Source: Notolepis coatsorum (taxonomy: Eukaryota; Chordata; Actinopteri; Aulopiformes; Paralepididae). Taken from it: 64,000 nt of DNA. Numbering within the stretch: position 1 is the stretch's first letter; every line of letters starts with the position of its first letter. The notes beneath the pieces are model-generated. The model was not told the origin of the DNA and did not search any database. It saw nothing but the letters and a program-made list of their open reading frames with translations. Both the position numbers and the translations under genes were made by a program. The stretch lies in NCBI GenBank assembly GCA_963971535.1, contig OZ020589.1, forward strand, positions 72,255,520 through 72,319,519, given 5' to 3'. Positions 1 to 13,035 of the stretch are shown in pieces.

Positions 1-106
<106 letters not shown>

Positions 107-253
107 CTGCACAAGCTCACACCAAACGGTCACTTTACAAAATGAAAAGGTCACTTTACTTTATAAATCTTTTAAAAATAAAAATAAAGAACGGGAGTGG
201 TTCTTGTATAGCAATAGATGGATATAGCAAGATAGCATAAGGATATATAGTAT

Positions 254-329
254 TAGGGCAACTAATTACTATTTTGGTAGTCGACTAATCTGTAGATTAT
301 TTTTTCGATTAGTCGACTAATCGAAAAAC

Positions 330-419
<90 letters not shown>

Positions 420-726
420 GACGGAGCAGAGGAACAGATTGGACATTGAGCATGACCTCAGAGTTGCTTTGAGACTCTTGTCAGGACCAAACAACATCCC
501 CAGTTATCCCATTAGTTCCCCCAAACTTACTGTCGGTCTGTTATGTTAAGCTAAGAAGTCTTCAGCTGGCTGGACCAAAGCTGAGAAGCCACTTTCACAA
601 AGATAGGTAGTGCAAAAAAAATTAAATATATAATTTTTTATAATGACTAATCGACGCAACAATTCCTCGTCGACGATTTTTTATAATCGACGTCGTCGAT
701 TATGTCGACTAATCGTTGCAGCCCTA
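254..726. mobile_element. hAT-type nonautonomous element (MITE), 473 bp
   Basis: Left end TAGGGCAACTAATTA and right end CGTTGCAGCCCTA are imperfect terminal inverted repeats. A perfect 8-bp target duplication TATAGTAT lies at 246-253 and 727-734, as expected for hAT insertion. Inner repeats of GATTAGTCGAC occur at both ends. No transposase is present, so it must have been moved by another element's enzyme. It holds a long AT microsatellite. Confidence 0.85.
333..416. repeat. (TA)n microsatellite inside a hAT MITE
   Basis: Uninterrupted TA repeat of about 84 bases within the hAT element. It creates spurious Tyr-Ile open frames on the - strand that are not genes. Confidence 0.98.
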
Positions 727-779
727 TATAGTATAACTGTATATTGTATAGTATAGTATTGTATAGTAGTGTATATAAG

Positions 780-1000
780 ACCCAGTGCCTCATCTGTAGC
801 TTAACACTGTATTGCACTATCGCAGGACCTTAGCATGTATTTGACCATGCATTTTAAACTTTACTTTAACTTTATGTACATTATACCTGTTATGTCTTAT
901 TCTTATTACTTATTGCACAATCGCTGCGGGCATGACCACCCATATTTCACTGTATGCCCTGTATGCCGTGACAAATAAAACTCTTGACTTGACTTGCCAC
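780..1000 (+). mobile_element. LINE 3' end (CR1/Rex-like tail)
   Basis: The segment has an AATAAA signal and ends in short CTTGA tandem repeats. The last ~90 bases closely match the tail at 59105-59265, including GACAAATAAAACTCTTGACT. Such short 3'-terminal tandem repeats are typical of CR1/L2-group LINEs. No coding sequence remains, so this is a strongly 5'-truncated copy. Confidence 0.65.
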
Positions 1001-1769
<769 letters not shown>

Positions 1770-2183
1770 GACTGCTTGTACATACAAATTCTGTGTAGAA
1801 AGGAGGCTTGGGCAGTTGGACAAGAGCAGGGGGTGTACAGTCTTTACATACACACACACAACAGTGGTTGTTGGAAAGGGTCCATGGCTTGACAAAACTA
1901 AGCCGTGACCAGAGAGGGTCCCTGGCCTAATCCAATCAACTGCAGCCAATTAATCAGCTCAAAGGATTCCTATCAGCGCCTGTTTAGAAGGCGTGCACAA
2001 AGCACCTCTAATTGTGAACGCTAGTGAATAGAGCAAGGAAAGGCAATTATGCATAGGGCTGCTACAGGCCTAGTTGTACTGCAAACAGATGGGCTGGGTA
2101 GCGGTGTGCTAACATCAGAGAAGGGGTGGGGTGTCAGTGGAACTCTAAGCACAGGCTCACAAAACATGTAGTTAGGTTTATGT

Positions 2184-2202
2184 TGCCCCCTAGTGGCAAC
2201 AA
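2184..2202 (-). promoter_or_regulatory. CTCF-like motif
   Basis: The bases TTGCCCCCTAGTGGCAA contain the reverse complement of the CTCF core (CCACTAGGGGGCA-like). The match is by eye; occupancy is an inference. Similar CAACAGGGGGCGCT bases occur inside the piggyBac-like relic near 4125. Confidence 0.3.
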
Positions 2203-2303
2203 AACGCCAAGTCACTGCAGCCCTGCAGATGCAATACTGATGCAATGACCTATAGTTAAGTACAAACTGTGTGGGAACACAATCACGTGTGTGTGTGGTG
2301 TGT

Positions 2304-2304
<1 letters not shown>

Positions 2305-2394
<90 letters not shown>
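2305..2394. repeat. (GT)n microsatellite
   Basis: Perfect GT repeat of 45 units preceded by imperfect GTGTGGTGTG units from about 2287. Confidence 0.99.
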
Positions 2395-2395
<1 letters not shown>

Positions 2396-2704
2396 TTTCC
2401 TATGTTGGAACTGACAGGAATTTACAAGATATGAAGCGAGAGGGAAGCGGTTCGGGGAACAGTGAGCAAACAAACAAACAGAGAAAGGTGAGAGCAAAAT
2501 ATGAGGTTGTGCTTACCTGTGTGTTGAGAAGAACCAATCAGAATGCAGAGGAGCGGCACATGAAGGGAGAGAAGAAAAGAGAAGGAACTGTCAGCTAGTG
2601 GGAGTAGACACTGAAGAACGATGAGCAGGTTGTCCTCTCCTACATACACACAACAAACACCACCTCATATTTACTGTCACTACAACCAACAGAGATGCTT
2701 TATC

Positions 2705-2990
2705 ACTGTGATTCTATTCACTTTCAGTTCAGTTTCTCTTTATTTATTTATTCATTCATTTGAGGGACAATAATGCACATTTCTGCAATTGTGCCAGTTT
2801 TAGCAAGCGGGTTAATTTTCAACTACAGTGTCAAGTTAAAAAGGACAATAAAAACCCACACAAAGTAGTACAGCATGAAGCAATAAGACACTGTTGAAAT
2901 TACATCACCAACTATAACGGCGTTCAGGACACAAGCCGTACAAAGCAACATGAAGCAGCAAGACACAGAAGACCATGTGAATAACCACAA
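2705..2990 (-). mobile_element. possible LINE 3' end or SINE relic
   Basis: The TTTATTTATTTATTCATTCATT run is followed by a GGGACAATAATGCACATT segment, the arrangement of a reversed tail of a teleost retroposon. The class is an inference from that pattern; no coding sequence is left. Confidence 0.4.
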
Positions 2991-2996
2991 TGTTAA

Positions 2997-3216
2997 AGGA
3001 ATGCGCCAACATTTTGGGAAATACGCGTATTTGTCATCTTCCCCAGAGTCAGACAGTAGCCCCAGAGAGAAGTGTCCAGGTGCGTGCTAGCCTAGCCTAG
3101 CTTAGCACAAGGACTGGAAGGAGTAGGAAGCAGCTAATGTAGCTAGAAATGCAACTTTCAAACTGACGCACAGAGGGGAAATTGGCAAATAAGTGTATGT
3201 CCCTAAATGTGTTCCT
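2997..3216. mobile_element. Kolobok-like MITE, TTAA target
   Basis: A 220-bp element flanked by TTAA at 2993-2996 and 3217-3220, with ends AGGAATGCGCC and its near-complement GTGTTCCT. Its left ~60 bases match the terminal arms of the larger element at 55860-60211. TTAA target duplication is shared by Kolobok and piggyBac; the AGGAA start fits Kolobok-type repeats, but the superfamily is an inference. Confidence 0.65.
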
Positions 3217-3479
3217 TTAACGTTAATACAATCACAATCATTATAGCCAATCACATCAGCGACAGAAGCAGGTGCTTGTAGAAAACCATAAACTCACAAC
3301 GTTTATGAGCAAAAATGTATGATCGACATTAATAACAAGCGAGCTTCACGGCGGACAAAAACCAGATAACATGATTGTGTGAATGAATATTAACGTATTG
3401 ATTCTCTCTCCCCACAGTATTGTAACAGAATGCATGAGTTTGTAGGCCTGGCGTCAGTGTCTGCTTCTGAATGATTAAC

Positions 3480-3570
3480 CCTTTGTCGTGTGGCAGTGAA
3501 AGGGTTAACCTTCTGTATTTGTCACAGTGAAAGGGTTAACCATTTGGTAGTGCGGCAGTGAAAGGGTTAA
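3480..3570. repeat. short tandem array with GTGAAAGGGTTAA core
   Basis: Three spaced copies of GTGAAAGGGTTAA occur at about 3496, 3527 and 3559, each linked by a CTTTGT or CATTTGG type spacer. Unit spacing is 31-32 bases. Confidence 0.7.
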
Positions 3571-3794
3571 GTACGAGGAAAGGCTGGATCCAGAAGAAGG
3601 AGCAGAAGAGCTTCTTTCCATACTAATGCTCCTGTCATGAATGCAGGGGAGGACACAGACGGCGGCTGTGTTGCTTTTGGGGGATGAGAAAGCAGCGCTC
3701 AAGTGTGAGGGGAGCACCGCGATGAACAAACCAACACCCCCAATGCAGGGGTTTTACATACAGTATTTGGGGCGGGATGGGAGGAAAATTGGGG

Positions 3795-3960
3795 TTGGGG
3801 GTGCACAATATATCGGCCGATATGGTAATTTTTTTACACATCGGTATCGTTCCGATGTCAAAATATAATAATAATAATACCAATACTTTTGGCTTTGGCC
3901 ATTTAAGGCCTACTACTGTACTTAAAAGTTTTGAACTGTTGTACAATGTTCACATAATAC
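3795..3960. mobile_element. hAT end fragment (unpaired)
   Basis: GGGGGTGCACAATATATCGGCC followed by repeated ATCGG motifs resembles hAT termini seen elsewhere in the window. No matching right end or target duplication was found, so the boundaries are approximate. Confidence 0.35.
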
Positions 3961-4108
3961 AGTGACTTGGTCTCAAGTGAGTTAGATGTATATTGAGAAT
4001 ACTCAGGGTTGGCTTATCCATAGTGTGAATTCAGGACACACTTGTATCCTTTATAAAAATTTATTTTTATTTAAATATTTATTTTTATTTAACATGTTTT
4101 GGTCTTAA

Positions 4109-5344
4109 CACATTGACCGCCAGCAACAGGGGGCGCTGATACCCCATTCATCGCCATGTCTTTATTCAATGGATATAGTTTTAGACTGACATTTGCGAGT
4201 GCTTAAAATATATCTTATATTATATCTATGGGTCTAATAACTAGGGGTGGGACGATACATCGATCCAGATCGATATATCGATCTATTATCAATAATCAAA
4301 TAGGATCGATGCCACGTAAAAAGATCGATTCATATTGCGATACTCTTATTTTGAAAATCCGGCGACGGCGACGTCATCGCCCCGCGCCCAGTGTTGTGAA
4401 ACTCAAACTCTGTTTAACATCAACAGCTGCCAGTAGCGTCTAGAGCGTCACTACTAGAGCAAGACTAGTGTGCCTATTCTGTGACCCAAAACATGTCCCT
4501 GCTGTTTTATTCCACAACGGGTCCACCGTCCAATGCATCTAACCTGCTTTGCAATCCTCGTCACTCCATTATGCCCACGTCGCGTTAAAGATCGAAGATA
4601 ACGTTACTTTGGCGTGAGCTAACAAGCTAACCCAGAGCCATAGGCAGAGAGAAGTGGGGACTGGGAGGGTGCATTCTCGGGGATAGCCCCACTAACAGGA
4701 TCTGGCCGGTACTGCACCTTGGGACTCCCAATATGCTTTACCAGCCAAAATACAGCTATGTGACAGTGAATAGGATATTAATATCGAGAAAAAAATAGAT
4801 TTTTTTTCATTTAAATGTCTGGAAGAGCTCAAAAATAAAAATGTCATGATATTTCCATTGCCTTTTTTGTTTGTTGATTTAAATGTTACTGATTGTATTA
4901 AATGGGCACATAATATCGTCTCATATCGATCGCAGGCACCTGAATCGAATCGTATCGTGGCAGACTGTGTGATATCGGATAATATCGTATCGTTGTCCAA
5001 AGAATCGATATCGTATCGTATCGTGATTAAACTGGTGATTCCCACCCCGACTAATAACGCCGTCGGGTCTCAGTGAGTTGCTTCTAGTCAACATGCCCGA
5101 GACAGATTGTTTTTGCATCGGTACATTTCCATTTTATACCGTTTTGAATAGAGTATGGTTTGGGTGTTTTTCAGTAATTCCAGAATAAACGGTGAGAAAA
5201 AGGCGTTTTACTGTAATCCAGTCATCACGTTGTAATTTTTCAGCTGATTATCTAATCATCCTGAAATCAATGCTAGATTATCATTAGTATGTCTCCTCGT
5301 CCATACATGAAATGACTGTCGTAGCGGGGCGCTCTGCCACTGCC
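4109..5344. mobile_element. piggyBac-like relic interrupted by a hAT
   Basis: It starts right after TTAA (4105-4108) with CACATTGACCGCC. Sequence at 4170-4241 and 5059-5344 matches, in the opposite orientation, the element at 8367-10723, including CAGTGAGTTGCTT and TTTATACCGTTTTGAATA. The right terminus is missing. The hAT at 4242-5050 and a tandem duplication disrupt it. No transposase domain is readable. Confidence 0.6.
4242..5050. mobile_element. hAT-type nonautonomous element, 809 bp
   Basis: Ends TAGGGGTGGGACGATAC and GATTCCCACCCCGA are inverted repeats, with a perfect 8-bp target duplication CTAATAAC at 4234-4241 and 5051-5058. The subterminal regions are dense in ATCGAT and TATCG motifs. 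It lies inside a piggyBac-like relic. Confidence 0.85.
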
Positions 5345-5881
5345 AAATGTCTGGAAGAGCTCAAAAATAAAAATGTCATGATATTTCCATTGCCTTTTTT
5401 GTTTGTTGATTTAAATGTTACTGATTGTATTAAATGGGCACATAATATCGTCTCATATCGATCGCAGGCACCTGAATCGAATCGTATCGTATCGTGGCAG
5501 ACTGTGTGATATCGGATAATATCGTATCGTTGTCCAAAGAATCGATATCGTATCGTATCGTGATTAAACTGGTGATTCCCACCCCGACTAATAACGCCGT
5601 CGGGTCTCAGTGAGTTGCTTCTAGTCAACATGCCCGAGACAGATTGTTTTTGCATCGGTACATTTCCATTTTATACCGTTTTGAATAGAGTATGGTTTGG
5701 GTGTTTTTCAGTAATTCCAGAATAAACGGTGAGAAAAAGGCGTTTTACTGTAATCCAGTCATCACGTTGTAATTTTTCAGCTGATTATCTAATCATCCTG
5801 AAATCAATGCTAGATTATCATTAGTATGTCTCCTCGTCCATACATGAAATGACTGTCGTAGCGGGGCGCTCTGCCACTGCC
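4813..5881. repeat. tandem segmental duplication, ~535 bp unit, two copies
   Basis: Unit 1 is 4813-5344 and unit 2 is 5345-5881. They look nearly identical; the one clear difference is an added ATCGT pentamer in unit 2, which shifts the offset from 532 to 537. Each unit carries the right half of the hAT element, one copy of CTAATAAC and about 290 bases of the piggyBac-like relic. The duplication therefore postdates both insertions. Confidence 0.93.
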
Positions 5882-7427
5882 AGTAGAAGTGTGTTTTGTT
5901 TGCCATGTTTGATGCTTGACAGGATGAATGCAAACAGGCTCAAGCAGCTTCAAACACTGGCCTCCAGGCACCAGATGGCCACTTGGCCGTGAGGTTTGAT
6001 AATGGCTATTGATGGAGTTTAGCCCGTCTCATTGGTAATCACCTTAAGTTGTTGGGAACTGGAGGGCAGCCGTGTGTGGAAGAAGGCCAGCGACAACTCT
6101 ATTTTAATATAATTTAATCTCTCTCAGAGTTGTATCTTGTGACAAAAAAGCAGGACAGGAAACTATTTTCATTCACTGGCCACAGTAGCTAGCAGGTACC
6201 AGAATTCACAAGTTGAGTTCACTGTTACACCTGCCAAATAGACAGATATGATGAGAAAATAGAAATGTTTCCCTGCCAAAGGGGCTGGTAGAATATTATA
6301 TTATTCCAATATGACCAGCATTTGTAGAGTAAGTGGTGTCAACTCAAGCCCGGTCCTAGTTAATGAGTCCCACATTTTCATGTAAAAGTAGTCAATAATT
6401 CATCTTCCCCTTCTCTGATTTCAATGAAGATTGAGCAGCAGAATCCGATCATCTGGTAAAATGATGTCCAAAGTACTGGAGCTAGAGGTGTGATAAATTA
6501 AATCCTATAAAGACATAAACATAGAGGAATTGTGAGCTGTGTGGTACAAGAGAAGTAACAGATTGTAACTGTTGATAGAAAGAATGGGTTATGAAAAGAA
6601 GTATACCTAAGTTACCAAAGGCATTACCGATTAGTAAAGCATTAGCTAAAAAGGTAGGCACGCTAAAACAAGGTCAAGGTCACGATGAGACTTATGTATT
6701 CCACCATGAAAGGAGTCCTCAGAATCCAGGAACATACATTACAAAGCAGAGGGCGGCGATGAAACAATCGTCCTATGGGTCAGACTCAATTTCCGTCCTT
6801 TGTTTTTCTCTCCCGGTTCTACAGACCAGCTTTGACAGAAACAGCCCGAAGAAGACAGGGCCTAAAATAGAGTCTTAATGGGTACATCCCAAAACTGAGG
6901 GTGGGGGGGGGGGGGTGAAAGCAATCCCTCTTTCTTAAGATTTGCAAAAATGGAGGAAGCCAGAGTCATGGCACAGAGACTGTAAGAACAGCCAAAGTTA
7001 ATGCTCCTAAGAAATACATTTGAAAGCTAGAACATCTTGCACAACAATTACATAAGTCCACTCCCTACGCAGAAACAAACACATCCAGCTAGGAGGGACT
7101 AAACTCCTCTGTAATTTAAGTCATTATTTTATTCACTTTGGGTTGAATGTTTGGTGCTTTCACAATTTGACACAAAGACACAGATGCCGACTGAGTCTAT
7201 TTCAAACTCTAATATTAGACGGGTCAATATATGGTTGAACCTCAAAAAAATTGCAACAAAAGGTTTTTCAATTGATTCTGGTACCATTGGTCATGCTAAA
7301 TAACATACTAAAAGTCTATTAAAATCGAACCTTGCGAAAGGGGTCATTTTCCAGATGGCGGCCACCAATACACTATTCACTAGGTGAATAGGGTAAAAAA
7401 ATTATGATATCCCAATATGAAATTAAG
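5882..7427. other. intergenic stretch, mostly unique
   Basis: No gene is recognised. A 95-codon open frame at 6591-6878 has no recognisable domain or splice context. A G homopolymer lies at 6903-6915. Confidence 0.5.
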
Positions 7428-7682
7428 TAGGGGTGTCCGATATTATCGGCCGTAAAATGTGATATCGGAAAATATCGGTATCGGTTTAAAAACAAAAAAA
7501 AACAATAACAATATTTGTTATATATATATCCAGTGAAATTATTAGTTACCTGAAATTATTCAGTTTTTTGGACGGGGAAACCCTGCATATATCGGTATCG
7601 GTTGATATCGGTATCGGAAATTAAGAGTTGGACAATATCGGAATATCGGTATTGGTAAAAAAGCCAATATCGAGCATCCCTA
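7428..7682. mobile_element. hAT-type MITE, 255 bp
   Basis: Ends TAGGGGTGTCCGATATT and AATATCGAGCATCCCTA are imperfect inverted repeats. The target duplication AAATTAAG is perfect (7420-7427 and 7683-7690). The interior is made largely of repeated ATATCGGTATCGG motifs. Confidence 0.88.
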
Positions 7683-7690
7683 AAATTAAG

Positions 7691-8362
7691 TACAGCTACC
7701 GTAATGGTTTCCAAAATGTTAGTAAAAAAGGGGAAGCCCTCTAACACATCAGAGGTTCTAGAAGGACAGCTCAGATCAGTGGACACATTCATCCACACAG
7801 ACCAGATGATTCACTGCTCGGTTAGCTTTGCTGGAATCATTCTCTTCTGCTGCAACACTAATGAACCAGAGTGTGTCCGTCCAAAGTTAGCCATTTATCT
7901 CCTTGGATGAAAAAAAAAGTGTGCTATAACTCAATGGCCAAGGCTGACTGACTGGCAGTGAAATCAAGGGGCGTCACAATGATTTGCATGACCACTGCGG
8001 TGCTTACCAGTCTGTGGGAGCCCGGCCATAATGACGGCACACTCTGGAGCATGTTTTCAGCTCAGTAACATGGATGAAATAGCTCTATCAAATGCAGGGA
8101 TTTTGTAGCATGGCTCTGACCCAACGAAATAAAGGACATTTGGAGGACATTGTACATTTTTCATCAGTCTGTTGCATAATGGTAAATAACTTGAATGTAA
8201 AAGCTAAATTTGCCACTGGTTATCCAAATAGAAGAAAAAAAAGTAGTGTTCTCTTTTTAAGTGATCTTTAAATTGCACAAAGGAATAAACAAAGTAGTGA
8301 ATACTGTTATCATTAATGGTGAATTCCATAACTTCAAAATGCTTTTACAAAAATGTCCTACA
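7691..8362. other. intergenic stretch
   Basis: No supported gene or paired repeat was found. Confidence 0.5.
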
Positions 8363-9028
8363 TTAACTCATTCAGCGCCAATCACGAGTATAGTCGGGTT
8401 AACTCGCCATCGCTTGAGCGCCAATCACGAGTATGGTCGGGTTTTGGTCGTTATTTCTTTTATTAGCTATATCCATTCATTTTCATCCATCCAACCTGAT
8501 GTTATCGTTGGGAATGGGTCTGAGCTCGCAAAAGGGCAAATACCGCCGCCTATCGTCTCCCGGATGGTATTGCACATCATTGTAATCCCTCTGGCTGGGG
8601 CTGTGCGGGTGCAGCGCGCCGGTCTAAACAACATTGCATGCGTGCACGATAAAGGACAATAATGATGATCTAGCGTTGATTTCAAGAAGATTCGATAATC
8701 AGCCGAAAAATGACAACCTGTTTTGTTTTGTGTATTCCACTAAAGGGCTATTATCGCGTCTTTCTCTGGAATTACTAGAAATCACCAAAACTATACTCGT
8801 ATTCAAAACGGTATAAAACGGAAATGTACCGATGAAAAAACAATCCGTTTTGTACATGTTGACTGCAAGCAACTCACTGATAATCGACGAGTGTATTAGA
8901 CCCATAGCCATAATTTAAGATATATTTTAAGTAGGGATGCACCGAATGGGAAATTCTTGGCCGAAACAGATACCGAAAATAGGAAACAGTTGGCCGAAAA
9001 CCAAATGCCGAAAATGATTAATATAAAT

Positions 9029-9729
9029 TAGTGCCGTCAATAGATAATTTTTTTTTTACTAATTAATCTCACAATTTTCTGTAATTAATCTAGATTAAAA
9101 ATAGCATTTTTCTACATAAGACTGAAGCTTGTAACAGATATTTACTTGAGTAAAATCATGGAATTAATGTTAAATCAAAACAAAGAAAGTATATTTAGAT
9201 TCAAAGACTATTTTAATAGCTTTCTTTGAATACAGTGTCTCTCCTGTGAATAGAATAGAATAGATCTTTATTGTCATTGTTACAGTTGTTACAACACAAT
9301 TTTAAATGCAGCCCTAGGTGCTAGTAAAAATATAAAAACACAGTCCTAAACACAGTATTAAATATAAAAACAGGAGTAAGGCATAAATAACATTAACATA
9401 AACAGGGGGGTGTAAAAGATAATTACACTATCCCTTAATGTTGTGTGTGCGTGTATGTGGGGGGGGGGTGCATAAAAACTAAACTTCAGTCTGTTAGTCC
9501 GGGTGGGCATGACGCTGAAACGCCTGCCCGAGCGCAGCCGTACGAGGTGTTTGTTTGTTGCAAATGTTCAACAAAACCATCAACATTGACTCAGCTAGAC
9601 CTCTTTCTTATATCCGTGGCGCTAAGATTGAAGATTTTTCACTCCATAGATTAATCTAGATTAATTAATTTTAATGCTTTAATAAATTTAAATTAATCTC
9701 CAGAGTTAAAGCATTAATTTTGACAGCCA
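9029..9729. mobile_element. nested hAT-type element, ~701 bp
   Basis: Ends TAGTGCCGTCAA and TTGACAGCCA are imperfect inverted repeats. TAATATAAAT occurs on both sides (9019-9028 and 9730-9739), containing the expected 8-bp duplication. Subterminal TTAATCTAGATTA motifs resemble those of the element at 56823-57668. Confidence 0.72.
9244..9430 (-). mobile_element. LINE 3' tail
   Basis: AATAGAATAGAATAGA followed by TCTTTATTGTCATTGTTACA is a reversed retroposon tail with terminal tandem repeats. It interrupts the nested hAT, so it is the youngest layer of this four-level stack. Confidence 0.55.
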
Positions 9730-10727
9730 TAATATAAATATATATATAATGTATTTTTTTTTCAGCTACCTGATTATGGCAAAATACATGATTATGGCTA
9801 AACTTAACTTAGATAATATTAATAATCACTATTATGGATCCATAAAACATCTATTCAGCACTTTTGAATGCATACATTAATTCCAGACTGACTGCTGAAA
9901 GATTGTACAATTTAAACATTTTCTCTTTGCATACAACAAAATGTGCATTAAAGTCAAGTGCATTTTCTTTTCTCTGTAGGATAACTACAACAAAGTGCAT
10001 TCAGAACAAAGCCAAGGTGCTTTAAAACTGCATAAAGATCTGCATAAAGACACACACACACGAGAGGGATAATAGCTTATAGCAGACTTAATGATGTTAC
10101 TGTAGTGGCTACTGTCATAATTCATGGCATTATGGAAGGACTGTTGTATTTACTACATCTCCCGTGACTCTTAGCGGGGGATGACGTAGCTTACGAGAGA
10201 CGAGTGAAAGAGGACCGGAAGCGTTGTTAGCTAGCTTAACGCTAACGTTAGTTTAAAAGGTTTTAACCGCGACGGGCATATAGTAATGGCGAGGATATAA
10301 AGCATGTTAAAGACGCATTTATTGGATGCGTTGCTCGCGGAGTTTACATAGAAACAGCGCGACTCCCAAGAGGAGTTAGTTATCACAGGCTGTAGAACGC
10401 AGGAAGAGCTGCCAAGCTGCTCACGTTATACGTTGCGCAAAGTCTGTAGCCGCATTTTGATTACGTCATCACAACAACACTTTAGGTTATGAATGTTACG
10501 TAACCCTGTTCTTTGACATTCGGTGATATATTTTCGGTGCTAAAACCCTTTCGGCCGAAAGCGGAAAATACCTTTTTAACCATTTTTGGCCGATAATTTT
10601 TGGTGGCCAAATATTTGGTGCATCCCTAATTTTAAGCACTTGCAAATCTCCCACTCCTCTCATAGATTAAAGCGGTGGCGCTCTACCGCCCTCTGGCGCA
10701 CTTAAGCGGTGGCGTCTAATGAGTTAA

Positions 10728-12670
10728 TGTATATTGACGTTAACATACAGTTTTATCGGGCTCAGTGCTGAATTGTTTTAACTTTCCTGGAATTCTAAGC
10801 TAGCAATCCCACACAGTACGCTTTTTGGAAAGAAAGAAAATGCGTCTCCTAATTTTCTTCAAAAAGAAAAAAATGCCTCTTAGAGATCCTTGGCAGTTAC
10901 AGCAGCAGTGGGGTGTGGAGAAAATCAAATAGACACCAATAAAGACCAAACAAAACTGCCCAACGGTCTCACAAACACATCTCCAGCTGTGCTAACTGTT
11001 CCAACTCAATTAGAGTAGGCTTTTTTCAGAATTTAGATTAAAAGCACTCCTATCGCAACGCTACAGACTGGATGTGATTTCTTCACATAATTCTCTCTGA
11101 GGGGGCGTTCAGAGCATGTGCCCCTCCTGCAGGTAAGTGAGCTCAATATCTTGACTCTTCAACCACCAAGCTAGTAGAAGCTACCCTACCATCCCTTGAC
11201 TGTAATTGGAGTATCAAACCCACGGTGTGTACGAGCTACAATAGCATGTCCTCAACGCAGAGCTCTGTGTGCTCCTTCTTCCGACACCTCAATATTAATG
11301 ACAGCGGATCATAGCGCAGCCTGTGGCCAACTTGTCATGTCTATCTCCATCCATACAGAACAGTTACACAGAAAATTACTTTTGGGTCAACGTTAATCAC
11401 TCTAATGTCTTGTCTGTTCCGATATAAATACTAAAACTGCACAGGGGACCATGTCTGGGCTAGCATTATGTCTGTCTTGGAAGGGATCCTCTCATTCAGA
11501 GGAAGTCTATCTCTGTCTATGGGGAGACTTAGACCGCTGAGCCGGCCTAATGAGGAGGCCACCCTGCACATATGAATGATGGGAGGGAAGGAGGGCATTG
11601 GGGCTGCTGGTCAGAGATAAGACCTGAATCACCCAACGAGATGGAAGGAGAAATTAATGAGTGGAACGAATGAAGCAGGAGGGAGAAGATAAAGCCATGG
11701 ATATACTGTAGGTCAGATGGTGAGAGGACCCTCAGAGAGGACAACTGAGTGACTACAGACAGACCACAACGTTGTTCCTGGTATCCATAGATTCTGCCAC
11801 TAAAAAGAAAGGGGCAGTTTGAAGCAATATACCGATTCAGCTAAATGGAAAATGCAATAGTCAGATGGTTTTTGAAATACTTGCTCTGAAATATGACAAA
11901 TATGCTGCATTGGTACGGTTTGCTGTGCTAGAAGAACACAAACTGGGCATTCACTGTCTAACTATAACATGAAATTATCACAGTGAACACAGAAGTGATT
12001 GTTTACACAGTGGGCCAGTCGTGAGGAGAGAGAGAAGAAAAAGAGAAGATGAAGAAAGGTCTAGATCCAACAGCTGAAATCCATTGAGAACGTATACAGT
12101 ACTTTCCCTCACTGCCCCGGGTTTGGTTTTCCGTACAGACATACTGCAGGTCAATATGGGTCTTTCACCATGGTAAACAAAGTGGTGTGATGGCCCTGGT
12201 ATATGAAAGCCATATGCAAATACACATTTTCCTAGGTTTGAAATAACATGACTTTCCCATTAGTATTCAATGACACGTGGCTTATTTCCATGACTACTAT
12301 TTGTTTGTGTCAATACTTTGAACATACATTTTTGTTGCCGTTCAAATAATTGATTTGAATGTAATGGGCTGACTGCCACCGTCATTTGAGATAAATGGTT
12401 ACCAAATGCATTATTTGGGTTATTGTTTCTGGCTAAGGTTGATGATGGCCACTTGGCTGGATGATCCAATCAACTAAATTAACCGATTTCCATGATATGG
12501 TTCCAAAACATGTTTTATACAACAGTTAGTTTCAACAAAGTAATTCAATTTGACAAGATGCATTCCATGAGTGCTGATATTCAGTATAACAGCCCTGGGA
12601 CTTTTCACTCCATCGTGTTATCGTTATCGATATAATATTTCAACTAATGAAGTGAAATCTTTATCATCAT
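10728..12670. other. intergenic stretch, mostly unique
   Basis: No recognised gene, RNA or transposon with definable ends. Open frames of 60-70 codons here show no known motif. Confidence 0.5.
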
Positions 12671-13035
12671 CAACTATCCAGTTTTTTTTTGTATCCACTT
12701 TTTTTCTTCCTATTTTTCTTGTATGTTCCTCCCATCCCAATTTAGTCGTTACGCCAATTACCCCCTCCCCTTCCTGGTCGTTGCGCGCATTTGCCCCTAC
12801 TTGCCGGTCTAGGGAGCCCTGAAGTCTATCACATGCTTCCTCCGATTCATAGGAGACAGCCAGCAGCCTCTTTTCACCTGGCACCGAGGACTCTCATTGG
12901 GTGAGTGTAACGCGTGGGAGGGCACACTACCTCACCCAGAGCCCTTCCTCGCTGTGCAGGCGCCCTGACCGACCTGTAGGAGTCGCTGTTTACAATGACC
13001 AGATTACCACCCACCGGCTTCCCTCCCGCTGACAC

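Larger units (their letters stand above)
8932..10628. mobile_element. hAT-type element, 1697 bp, TAGGGATGCACCGAA family
   Basis: Termini TAGGGATGCACCGAA and TTTGGTGCATCCCTA are inverted repeats, with a perfect 8-bp duplication ATTTTAAG on both sides. A second copy is at 35286-36031, sharing GAAATTCTTGGCCGAAAC at the left end. It is inserted in a piggyBac-like element and itself hosts another hAT. Confidence 0.88.
8367..10723. mobile_element. piggyBac-like nonautonomous element with nested hATs
   Basis: It is flanked by TTAA (8363-8366 and 10724-10727). Ends CTCATTCAGCGCC and GGCGTCTAATGAG are imperfect inverted repeats. The GCGCCAATCACGAGTAT unit is directly repeated at about 8377 and 8418. 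Without the nested hAT the element is about 650 bp. Its body matches the relic at 4109-5344 in reverse orientation. No transposase was identified. Confidence 0.7.

Noticed and set aside
262..497. Open frames encoding Tyr-Ile repeats on the minus strand
   Set aside because: They are translations of a TA microsatellite inside a MITE.
4692..5655. Paralogous 117- and 123-codon frames on the minus strand
   Set aside because: They cross a hAT end rich in ATCG repeats and are duplicated only because the DNA is tandemly duplicated.
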